A DNA stretch of 10,741 nucleotides from an uncultured Eubacteriales bacterium. Its GTDB lineage: Bacteria; Bacillota; Clostridia; UBA1381; UBA9506. Location: contig UQYH01000077.1 in NCBI GenBank assembly GCA_900545185.1, positions 1-10,741 of the forward strand, given 5' to 3'. Each line of letters opens with the position of its first letter. Position 1 is the first letter of the stretch. The position numbers were made by a program, and so were the translations under genes. A model generated the notes under the pieces. It saw only the letters and a program-made list of their open reading frames with translations. It was not told the origin of the DNA and did not search any database. Positions 1 to 7,800 of this stretch are shown here, one piece after another.

Positions 1-2556
1 TTATTCTCTGTTTTTTAAGATCTCCGTCAATTTTATCTTTCTTAAATATCGAACCAGCATATAGCGTGTTGCAAAATATGTGATTACGATAATGGCAATG
101 ATAATGCCGTATTGCAGCGGTGAGATACTGACGCTGAAGCCGCCGTTGACGTTGGAAACACAAAACGGATAAGCTGCACCGACAATGAGCCTGCAAATCG
201 GAAGTCCGATGATAATGGTTACCAGCATTAAATAAAACGACGCACCGAGATAGAAGGAATTGACGGTTTTTTCAGCATAACCGAGCGCCTTTAAAAGAGA
301 GATGGAAAAGCTGCTGCGGTCGATTTCCAGCTTCATCAGCAAATACATCACGGCAACAAAAATAATAACGGATACGACAACCATCATGATAATCATATCC
401 CACATCAGGGTCATGAACTTGTCCGCACCGTGCGCCAGATCGTCTTTGGCGATTTCCGAAAGCATCATATTGTGTTTAAAGTTCAGCTTTTCGTTTGAAA
501 ACACGGTGTTATAGTAATAGGTATCGGATGCTGGGCGGCGTTCACCGAGCTTTAAATCGTTTTCGTCAAAGTAGGGCAGTCCGAAGGCTTTTCGCATGGT
601 GTCCAAATTCATAAAAAAGTATAAGCCGTTGCCGTACGGGACTTCTCCGGCAACCTCAAAGGCATATAAGGTATCATCTGCATTATCACGCAGCACAATC
701 CGTTCGCCGATGTGATAACCGAATTTAATCCGCACGGAATCGGACATGTAAATTTTGCTTGCGTCATCACCCAATTGCGAGGCAAATGTAAAATAGGGGT
801 TATCGGAATCAATCCCCAACAGCGTAACCTCCATTTCGCTGCCGGTCATAGGAAAATCGGCATAAAAACCGCGCGTATAGCCCAAGCAAGGATTTTTGGG
901 TAAATCTGTTACGGGATTGCGCAGAATGTACATATATGAAAACCGTATATCGTTCGCAATATCATGAATATACACGTTGATGCTGCCGTAACAGGCGACA
1001 GAAAACATAATCAGCAGCGCAGCAATGGTCATGCCGAAAAAAAGGGTCAGGTTGCCGGAAAATTCACGGAAAAACTGACGGATTTTGTATTTTTTTCCAA
1101 ACTCCATTTGGTCGGACAACGGAATGGAAAACCGGCCTTTGTGCTGTGCGGCGTTATGCAGCATGGCAAGCGGCGTAGCTTTTAATTTTTTGGAAAGCAT
1201 ACATCGGTTAATCAAAAAAGATGCAAGCGTGGGAAGCCCCAGCCCGTAAGCTATAAGATAGGGCGGAAAAACATGTTGCAGCTTTGGAAAGGAGTAGAGC
1301 GAGGCGGAAGAATTGGCCATGTAATCGGTCAGCATAAAACCAACTGCCGTACCGATTGCGGCGCCGATTGCTGCAATCCGCGTCGGTGTTTTCATGTAAT
1401 GTGAAAGAATTTCTTTTTTGCTGTATCCCAAGGCGTAGAGCGTGCCGATTACCGACCGTTCCTTTTCAACGGTTCCGCTTGCGAAAACAGCAAGCATATA
1501 AACCAGCAAAATCACGAGAAAGACACCGACAACCAGGGCAACCTGCTTTCCGATTCGCGAATCGTCAATCGCACCGTGAATACGAGGATTATATTGTGCT
1601 TCGTTAAAGGAGGAAAGATTCACTGTTTCAATCTCTGTTGATTCTGCCAGATACCGGCCAAACGTACTGTCCAGCTTGTCAAGACCGGCATAAAGCTCTA
1701 AGGCGGCATCGGAAAGCGCGCCGGTGTTTGCTTCTATGCCGGCTTCTGTCAAGTTTTTGCCGAATCGTTCAATTCCCTTGGCTAAATCCGCCGTCCCGAC
1801 CTTTAAGCGGCTTGTTGCATCACCGAAGTTTTTTCTGACATCGGCTGCCGCTTGCAGCTGTGCCTTTAAATAAGTATCTTTTATGGCACTTTCATCATTT
1901 TTTAAATGAATCAGTTTATCCTTTACATCACGTGCAGAGCAGTGTTCACCCAACTTATAGGCATAATTGTAAATGGTTTTGTTATTTCCTCGTATGCGTT
2001 TCCAAGCCGACTGTGTGACAACAGCCACCGAAAATTCATCATTGGGCGCAACATCACTGTTGTTTTGCTTTACATAGCTGTATTCGGGCAGACAGCCGAT
2101 ACCGCATATGTAAAAAATATTCTGATTGATTACAACCGAATTGCCGATGGACAAATTATGGTCTTTAACATATTTTTTTTCTAAAAAAATGTCGTCATCC
2201 GCTTGCGGCAGGGTACCGGCTTCAACATGAGGCAGATTCAGACGCATTCGGTTTGAAAAAAGACGGAGCGTTGCACCCGTGTTTGTGTTTACATCTGTGT
2301 AAAACATTTTCTCTGTCGTGACGTTCAGCTCAGCCAGGTCCTTTAAATTCCGCCCCGATAGCGGCGTGTAGGTTTCGAAGCTGCCGTCCTCTACGTTAGA
2401 GAGCTTCCATTCATCATGTATGGTTCGGTAAATAGAATCGCCTGCTGAGCAGAGCGAAACAACAAGCGCCATAGAAAGAGCAATGATTGCAATCATGGAA
2501 AGATTGCGAAGTAAGTTTTCTTTAAAATCACGATTGATTCTGTTATTTAAAATCAT
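1..2556 (-). CDS. ABC transporter permease, double FtsX/MacB-like
   Basis: Membrane subunit of an ABC exporter of the MacB/LolCDE/FtsX class. Such permeases couple cytosolic ATP hydrolysis to movements of extracytoplasmic domains; the substrate cannot be read from sequence. From the chosen start the protein has 851 residues. One membrane helix lies at about 15-38, then a large extracellular domain. Membrane segments follow at about 335-360, 387-409, 430-452 and 500-524, then a second ectodomain, then segments at about 714-744, 765-792 and 813-837. This is two FtsX-type cores, each with its own ectodomain. The first ectodomain contains a helical, coiled-coil-like stretch at about 234-305. The frame is open for 22 codons further upstream, but that extension runs into the ATPase gene. 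The ATG at 2556 has GGAGTGG at 2561-2567, 4 nt away, and begins 1 bp after the ATPase stop, so coupled translation is likely. The stop codon is at 1-3; no terminator lies in the window. Alternative: a resistance or signalling ABC module. Confidence 0.9.
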   Translation of the reverse strand: MILNNRINRDFKENLLRNLSMIAIIALSMALVVSLCSAGDSIYRTIHDEWKLSNVEDGSFETYTPLSGRNLKDLAELNVTTEKMFYTDVNTNTGATLRLFSNRMRLNLPHVEAGTLPQADDDIFLEKKYVKDHNLSIGNSVVINQNIFYICGIGCLPEYSYVKQNNSDVAPNDEFSVAVVTQSAWKRIRGNNKTIYNYAYKLGEHCSARDVKDKLIHLKNDESAIKDTYLKAQLQAAADVRKNFGDATSRLKVGTADLAKGIERFGKNLTEAGIEANTGALSDAALELYAGLDKLDSTFGRYLAESTEIETVNLSSFNEAQYNPRIHGAIDDSRIGKQVALVVGVFLVILLVYMLAVFASGTVEKERSVIGTLYALGYSKKEILSHYMKTPTRIAAIGAAIGTAVGFMLTDYMANSSASLYSFPKLQHVFPPYLIAYGLGLPTLASFLINRCMLSKKLKATPLAMLHNAAQHKGRFSIPLSDQMEFGKKYKIRQFFREFSGNLTLFFGMTIAALLIMFSVACYGSINVYIHDIANDIRFSYMYILRNPVTDLPKNPCLGYTRGFYADFPMTGSEMEVTLLGIDSDNPYFTFASQLGDDASKIYMSDSVRIKFGYHIGERIVLRDNADDTLYAFEVAGEVPYGNGLYFFMNLDTMRKAFGLPYFDENDLKLGERRPASDTYYYNTVFSNEKLNFKHNMMLSEIAKDDLAHGADKFMTLMWDMIIMMVVVSVIIFVAVMYLLMKLEIDRSSFSISLLKALGYAEKTVNSFYLGASFYLMLVTIIIGLPICRLIVGAAYPFCVSNVNGGFSVSISPLQYGIIIAIIVITYFATRYMLVRYLRKIKLTEILKNRE

Positions 2557-2557
2557 A

Positions 2558-3259
2558 CTACCACTCCAAATCCTGCGCCGCGATTCGGTATGGGGGCACA
2601 TCCTCCCTGCTGACGGCACCATCCTTTAAAAATACGGTTTTATGCGTCATTTGGCTGATGGTTTGGTTGTGCGTTACTATTAAAATTGTTGTGTGATACA
2701 GGGCATTAATACGCTCTATCAGCTCTAAAATATCCTTCGAGGTACGATAATCCAGCGCGCCGGTCGGTTCATCACACAGCAAAAGCCGCGGATTTTTAAT
2801 TAAGGCTCTGCCGATAGAGCAGCGCTGTTGCTGACCGCCCGAAAGCTCCTGCGGAAAACGGTTTTGCAGCTCTTTCAGACCGAGCACATCCAACAGTTCG
2901 TTGCGGTCGAGCGGAGACTCGGATAAATATTCGCCGACTTGAATGTTTTCGAGCACCGTTAAATTGGGAACTAAATTGTAAAACTGAAATACAAACCCTA
3001 AATATCGGCGGCGGTAGGCCGCAAGCTCTTCTGCTGTCAGCTCGGCTATGTTCAGCCCATCGACAAGCAGGGTGCCGCCGTCGGCAGAATCAAGGCCGCC
3101 GATGATGTTGAGAAGCGTGGATTTGCCGCTGCCGGACTGGCCGAGAACGGTACACATTTCCCCCTTATTGACAGACATGTTTACACCGTTTAAAACATTG
3201 ACCTTGGCAGTATCCTTGCCAAAGCTTTTGGTTAAATTTTCGATTGCAAGGTAAGGCAT
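2558..3259 (-). CDS. ABC transporter ATP-binding protein, LolD/MacB type
   Basis: Cytosolic ATPase that powers the adjacent FtsX-type permease. The 233-residue length is normal for stand-alone LolD/MacB-class ATPases. All nucleotide-binding elements are present: Walker A GQSGSGKST (40-48), Q-loop Gln92 in VFQFYNL, signature LSGGQ (139-143), Walker B LLLCDE (159-164, catalytic Glu164) followed by the P-T-G-A-L-D D-loop, and switch His197 in THN. The VFQFYNLVPNLTVLEN segment is typical of this class. The frame is open 44 codons further upstream to 3391, but that extension crosses the promoter and is AT-rich without family similarity. The ATG at 3259 has GGAGG at 3266-3270, 6 nt away, and MPYLAIENLTKSFG is a normal ABC N-terminus. 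It is the first gene of a two-gene operon, driven by the promoter at 3320-3348. Confidence 0.95.
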   Translation of the reverse strand: MPYLAIENLTKSFGKDTAKVNVLNGVNMSVNKGEMCTVLGQSGSGKSTLLNIIGGLDSADGGTLLVDGLNIAELTAEELAAYRRRYLGFVFQFYNLVPNLTVLENIQVGEYLSESPLDRNELLDVLGLKELQNRFPQELSGGQQQRCSIGRALIKNPRLLLCDEPTGALDYRTSKDILELIERINALYHTTILIVTHNQTISQMTHKTVFLKDGAVSREDVPPYRIAAQDLEW

Positions 3260-3265
3260 ACGCAA

Positions 3266-3270
3266 CCTCC
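3266..3270 (-). promoter_or_regulatory. RBS of the ABC ATPase gene
   Basis: The minus strand reads GGAGG followed by TTGCGT and ATG (3259). This strong site fixes the start, rejecting the longer open frame. GGAGGTT (3264-3270) is complementary, with one bulged base, to AACCTTCC at 3290-3297 in the predicted leader, so the site may be partly hidden in a hairpin. Confidence 0.85.
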
Positions 3271-3319
3271 GACAGTTTATATCGTGTATGGAAGGTTTGT
3301 AATAACTAACTATATTATA

Positions 3320-3348
3320 ATTATATATCGCATATTTTATTTTGTCAA
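3320..3348 (-). promoter_or_regulatory. Consensus sigma-A promoter of the ABC operon
   Basis: The minus strand carries TTGACA (3348-3343), exactly 17 bp of AT-rich spacer, then TATAAT (3325-3320), a perfect match to the housekeeping consensus. Transcription should start near 3313, giving a leader of roughly 54 nt before the ATG at 3259. Three direct repeats sit just upstream of the -35 box. So strong a core promoter would be active unless held back, so repression is as plausible as activation. Confidence 0.85.
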
Positions 3349-3356
3349 TAGGCGCG

Positions 3357-3416
3357 GTTAAAGAAATCAAACAGGCGGTCGAAGAAATCAAACAAGAGAG
3401 TTAAAGACATCAAACA
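3357..3416 (-). repeat. Three 17-bp direct repeats upstream of the ABC promoter
   Basis: On the minus strand the unit TGTTTGATTTCTTTAAC occurs at 3373-3357. It recurs at 3394-3378 with two differences (TCGAC end) and at 3416-3400 with one difference (GATGTC). Copies start 22 and 21 bp apart, about two helical turns, so proteins bound to them would lie on the same face of the helix. The nearest copy ends 8 bp before the -35 hexamer. This geometry is typical of a tandem operator or activator array. I do not recognise the regulator; the motif does not fit the LytTR consensus. Confidence 0.75.
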
Positions 3417-3459
3417 AGGGAGACAAATTCGTATATGGTGCAGCGATATTTGTCTCCCT
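3417..3459 (-). terminator. Stem-loop, probable terminator of the hydrogenase gene
   Basis: AGGGAGACAAAT (3417-3428) and ATTTGTCTCCCT (3448-3459) form a perfect 12-bp inverted repeat around a 19-nt spacer. It starts 32 nt after the hydrogenase stop codon. On the minus strand the stem is followed by TTGTTTGATGTCTTT, rich in T but interrupted, so termination may be incomplete. The T-rich tail is also the first direct repeat of the ABC promoter array. A dyad operator is the alternative reading. Confidence 0.55.
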
Positions 3460-3491
3460 AAGTTATTGCATCTGTCTTGTATCAAACGATC

Positions 3492-4730
3492 TTAAAACGT
3501 ACGGGAAAAAATATCATCCTTTTCCAAAAGTTCTTCCACTGTGGAAAAACCCAGCCTGTTTAAAAGCTCAATGACGTATGGATTTTCGGCAGGGGAGGCG
3601 TAGACGGCTTCGTTTCCGTATTCTTCAACATGTTCATGCGCTTCGGCAGGATCGATCAGCACCTTCGGTCCGCCGACGCAGCCGCCCTTGCAGCCCATCC
3701 CTTCTAAAAAGTTGGCAGAGATTTCACCGTTTTTAACCTGCTCGATTAAAGCGCGGCAGTCAGCAACACCATCTACATATTTTGCCGAAAGAGGCAGCTT
3801 GCGTTCGGCGCGCAGCCGTGCCAAACAGCTTTGAACGGCGCGGCTGACACCGCCCGTGTAGGCATAAATCCGACCGGCGGTTGAGGAGTGCTCCCGATCG
3901 TCCTCTGCTAAAAGTGCAGGGTTTACATCCGCAAACTCAAATACCTCTTGCATTTCCTGAAATGTCAGGACGTAATCGACCGCATCGGCAACATCCGGTT
4001 CCTTAGCTTCGGCTTTTTTTGCAATACAGGGGCCGATGAATACTGTCACGGCATCGGGGTGCAGCCGCTTGATGCTGCGGCCGCAGGCCACCATGGGCGA
4101 AACCGAACCGGGGATGTGATCCATAAGCCCTGCCTTGCGACACATGGAGAGCCAAACGGGGCAGCAACAGCTGGTTAACATATAATCCGATTCGGTTTGA
4201 ACGGCGCGGTCAAATTCAAGCGCTTCTTTCAAGGTGAGAATGTCAGCAAAAAGCGCGACCTCTACCATTCCTTCAAAGCCGATTTTTTTAAAGGCGCTGC
4301 GCAGTCTGCCCGGTGTTACCTCGCGGCTGAACTGGCCGATAAAGGCCGGTGCAATCATGGCATATACGGCTTTGCCTTCGCCGATTTCTTTCAGCATGGG
4401 AAGCGCCTGACCGGCGCTTTTCAGCTTATCGCTGTTGCACACATTCACGCATGCGCCGCAAGCCTCGCAACTATCGTGATCCAGCACGATGTCGCCGTTT
4501 TCGTTTCTTTTTAATGCGTCAAACAGACAGGCGTTTATGCAGCTGCAATTGTCGTTTTCGCAGTCGCATGGCTTATTATCCAGCATAACGGGTTTATTTT
4601 CGGGCGAAAGCAAACATTCCAAATCATGCGGATCGATTTCGTCCTTTTCCAGTTTTTTTAATGCTTCCTCCAGCTGATTTTGTAAGGCCGCCTTTGTTAA
4701 TGTAATGTATAAATCCTTAAATTTTTGCAT
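3492..4730 (-). CDS. [FeFe]-hydrogenase, monomeric ferredoxin-domain type
   Basis: Cytosolic iron-only hydrogenase of 412 residues, catalysing reversible proton reduction to H2, probably with ferredoxin as electron partner. An N-terminal iron-sulfur region has an irregular cysteine set (Cys55, 57, 62, 64, 68) and one canonical 4Fe-4S motif, CEACGACVNVC (88-98). The H-cluster domain follows with L1 TSCCCPVW (186-193), L2 IGPCIAKK (232-239) and L3 EGMGCKGGCVGGP (343-355). The four H-cluster ligands are therefore Cys190, Cys235, Cys347 and Cys351, with Cys189 in the proton-relay position. The triple cysteine in L1 matches what I recall of group B (CpIII-like) enzymes; that subgroup call is from memory. 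The start at 4730 has AAAGGA at 4738-4743, 7 nt away. No maturation genes (hydE, hydF, hydG) or partner subunits are adjacent. A sensory rather than metabolic role cannot be excluded. Confidence 0.93.
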   Translation of the reverse strand: MQKFKDLYITLTKAALQNQLEEALKKLEKDEIDPHDLECLLSPENKPVMLDNKPCDCENDNCSCINACLFDALKRNENGDIVLDHDSCEACGACVNVCNSDKLKSAGQALPMLKEIGEGKAVYAMIAPAFIGQFSREVTPGRLRSAFKKIGFEGMVEVALFADILTLKEALEFDRAVQTESDYMLTSCCCPVWLSMCRKAGLMDHIPGSVSPMVACGRSIKRLHPDAVTVFIGPCIAKKAEAKEPDVADAVDYVLTFQEMQEVFEFADVNPALLAEDDREHSSTAGRIYAYTGGVSRAVQSCLARLRAERKLPLSAKYVDGVADCRALIEQVKNGEISANFLEGMGCKGGCVGGPKVLIDPAEAHEHVEEYGNEAVYASPAENPYVIELLNRLGFSTVEELLEKDDIFSRTF

Positions 4731-4855
4731 AGATATTTCCTTTCGTAACAGATGGCATATGACTATTATTTGTGTTTTTTTGTAATTTATGCTGAATGAA
4801 AGGCATTATCAGAAGCTGCGGTAACATACAGTCATTTTGCAGCGGCATTCATCGC
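4731..4855. other. Intergenic region upstream of the hydrogenase
   Basis: This 125-bp gap separates the GLUG-protein stop from the hydrogenase start. It contains the hydrogenase ribosome binding site at 4738-4743. Only weak inverted repeats are present (GCTGC/GCAGC, TGAATG/CATTCA on the minus strand), with no T-tract in the right place. I found no convincing sigma-A promoter, so the hydrogenase may be read from upstream or use a non-consensus promoter. Confidence 0.5.
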
Positions 4856-7800
4856 TTATTCCTCCGGTGCTGTCTCTGCGCTTGTTTTATGCTTACGTAA
4901 GCCTTTCTTTTGCGTTGGTTTTGTGCTGCGGTCTGTCGGCGTGGTGCCGTTTTTGCGCTTTTTTAAGCGGAACAGCGTCAGCAGTGCAAACAAGACAGCG
5001 ACGGCGGCTAAGACGGAAACCAAAATCAGCGCAAGGTAATTTTTTTCGACCTCGTACAGTGTAAATTGACTGTCTGCAACCGAAAATTCACGATAGCTGC
5101 CGAATTGTTTGGTGCTGACCTTTTCCAGTGTATCGCCGTTTTGAATATATAAATCCGTATGCCCCTTTTCGGATTTGGGCAAATACCGCACCGTATACCG
5201 TTCGGTATATGTGCCGCTGATGGCTACGTTGTAGCTGTCTATGGTTGTTTTACCCGAAAGCGCACCGGCCGATTCTGCCGTAACATGGGCGGCATCATCA
5301 AATGCACCGCAAATTAAAATAACGGATTTGCCGTCATCACGCGTGGTCTCGGAGGTGATAATATCCATATTCCGATGATATTCGGCGGTTAATGTAGTGT
5401 CATAGAGCGGCTGTGTAAAATCGTAATCGCTCCACTTGCCGTAATAGCCCTTCTTTTCCGGCACCTTGGGAATCTGATCCTCGGGAATCGGCGTTTTATA
5501 TACAAAGGGGAGAGTGGCAATTTCTTTATCATCTGCCACAAAGGTCAGTGTAAAAGTAACATCCTTATTAAAGCCGGATTTCATAAAGGATACAAATCCC
5601 TGTATATCCGTTGGTTCAGCATAACCTGCATAGCTGATGTCGTCCAATCCACCCAAATCATTTTCTACAAAACGGTTTCTCCATAATGATTCTTTGGGTG
5701 CATTACCTGCAATGGAACCGGCGTATTCTTCATGCTCGGTCACGGTCACAAGAGCGGCGCAGGAGGAAACGGTGGAGCCTTTGCCAACGATACCGCCGAC
5801 ATAATCCTTGCCCGAAAGCTGACACTTTGCAGCGCTGCTGCGGATGACGGAATCCGAAAATCCGGCAATACCGCCGACATAGCTGCCGTCCTCTGTGGTT
5901 ACGGCGCCGTAATTGTCACAGCCGATGACCGTCCCCAGGTTCATACGGCCGACAATGCCGCCACTGGAGTTCTTTTTAGCATTAATTTCGGCATCGTTTG
6001 TGCATCGACGCAAAATAGCTTTGGTTTTATAGGTGAATTGCAGGGTTCTGCTGCCGTTTTTGGTTACGTCATCCTCCGGGTCAAAATCATATTCAATGGC
6101 CATAGAACCGCAAATGCCGCCGACGTTGACATCGCCCTTGACCAAGCCGATATTGTGTGACGCATCAATTTTACCGCGTGTGCCGCCCGTGTCCTGGTCG
6201 GATACATCCTTTATAATATCTTCCTTTTCCTTGCCTGTGGCATCGTCATACGTATCCATCAACAGGTCGGTAATGGCTTCAAATTCGCGCGTCATGGTGT
6301 CCAAATCGTCAATTAAATTGTCCTTTTTGTCCGATACGGTTTGGTTCAGCGATGAAAACGCATCCTGCATGCTTTGAATGGAATCGAACAGCGAATCCAT
6401 ATTGGCACGAAAATCATCCGATGGGGTAGGCACTTGAATAGCGCCGTCGGATGATAAGGTATCGACCACCGATCGCAAGGTGTCAATTGATTTTTTAAGC
6501 TCGTCAGCACCCGATTTCATATGCTCTGTTGCTTTTTTGGCGCTGTCTGCCGCTTTTTGTGCCGTTTCGGAAGCGGTCTTGATGGAATCCAGCGCCGGGC
6601 GCAGGGCATCTACAGCCTTGCGCAGCTGCGGAATCGCTTTGGATAGATTATTTAAACCCTTTTCAATCAGCCGCAGGGCTTCGTGCAGTGCATAAAAATC
6701 CAGATTATCGGACATCAGCCAAAACGCATCCATAACAGAATGGAGCGATTTGGCAATCATTTCATAGCTGTTTGCTAAGTCACGCAGGGCGGTTATGGTA
6801 TCTTTGACGGTGGAGGAAATAAAGCCCTGTTTATACAGCTCGTCAAGAATTTTAACAACATCCCGAATGGAGCCGGCCGCATCGTTTAAACGTTCTTGTA
6901 TCTTTTGGATGGAGTCAATGACCTGCTTAATTTCTCCGCGGGCATCTCTGTGGTCGCGCAGCGCGTCAGAAAGACCGCGCAGAGCCGAACGCAAATCGGT
7001 TAACCCGTCCTGAATGGAATCGCTTACATAGCTTAGCTCACGATGCGCCTGTGCCAATTGGTCAGAAGCCTTTTCCAAATAGCTTGACGCGCTGTTAAAA
7101 TGATTGGTTGCATCGTCATTTTTCTTTGCAGCTTCAGAAAGCTCCTTGCAGGCCTGGGACAGATAGTCTGTACTTTCGGTCAGTGCCTCTAACCCGTCCG
7201 CCATTTTGCCTGTGGCAGAGGAAAGGGAGTCCAGCGCGGGCTTAGAGTCCTCCAGCGCTTTATGCACCCTGTCCGATGCTTTGTTAACCGAATCGGTCAA
7301 GTCGGTTGTGTAATCCGTTAACTGACCGGAGATGGTTTCCATATTGTCACTGACGCCGCTGATGGTATCATTAATCGAATTTACATGGTCTGAGATGGCG
7401 CTGTCCGAGCTGTTTAAGCTGCTGTGCATGGTATCGGTCAAGTCCGAAAGCAGACGGCGCATACCTTTTAACATATCCTCGGTAAATTCCAGCATAACAT
7501 AAGGCTCTGCCTGGCCGCAAATGCCGCCGACATCCTTGCGGCCGTTCACTTCGCCGCGGTTTTCGCACTCGCCGATGTAACCGGCCTGCCTGCCGCAAAT
7601 GCCGCCGACGTTATAGCCGACAGAAGGGTAGCCAACGCTGCCGTAATTTGTGCAGCGCAGTACATTTCCCTTGGAATAACCGCAAATGCCGCCGGCATCG
7701 GTTGTGATGTTTTGATTTTCTACCGAACGGATTTTTTTCACGTCAATATCCGTTGTATCAAGCTTCATATCCTGCAACGATTTTTTGGGTTCCGTATCGG

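Larger units (their letters stand above)
3260..3491. other. Intergenic region between hydrogenase and ABC operon
   Basis: This 232-bp gap holds, in transcription order, the hydrogenase stem-loop, three direct repeats, the ABC promoter and an AT-rich leader of about 54 nt. The open frame crossing part of it (3260-3391) is a non-coding extension of the ATPase frame. A 10-bp palindrome, TATAATTATA, overlaps the -10 box but is likely just AT-rich sequence. Confidence 0.7.

Noticed and set aside
2557..2622. 22-codon N-terminal extension of the permease frame
   Set aside because: It overlaps the 3' end of the ATPase gene, while the ATG at 2556 has a good ribosome binding site and begins a normal FtsX N-terminus.
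3260..3391. 44-codon N-terminal extension of the ABC ATPase frame
   Set aside because: It spans the consensus promoter and leader, has no family similarity, and a strong GGAGG precedes the ATG at 3259.
3357..3416. LytTR (AgrA/ComE-type) binding sites
   Set aside because: The 21-22 bp period fits, but the bases around GTT do not match the LytTR consensus on either strand in all copies.
4760..4790. T-run on the plus strand as a terminator tail
   Set aside because: No gene is transcribed on the plus strand here and no stable stem precedes it.
4731..4855. Sigma-A promoter for the hydrogenase gene
   Set aside because: TAATAG- and TATAAT-like hexamers exist in the AT-rich part, but none has an acceptable -35 box at 16-18 bp.
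5163..5186. LPKSE as a sortase-type sorting signal in the GLUG protein
   Set aside because: It does not match LPXTG and lies about 45 residues before the membrane helix, not directly in front of it.
5732..6160. 142-codon open frame on the plus strand
   Set aside because: It is antisense to the GLUG repeats; its Ala/Asn/Asp-rich repetitive translation is a shadow of the Gly-rich coding repeats.
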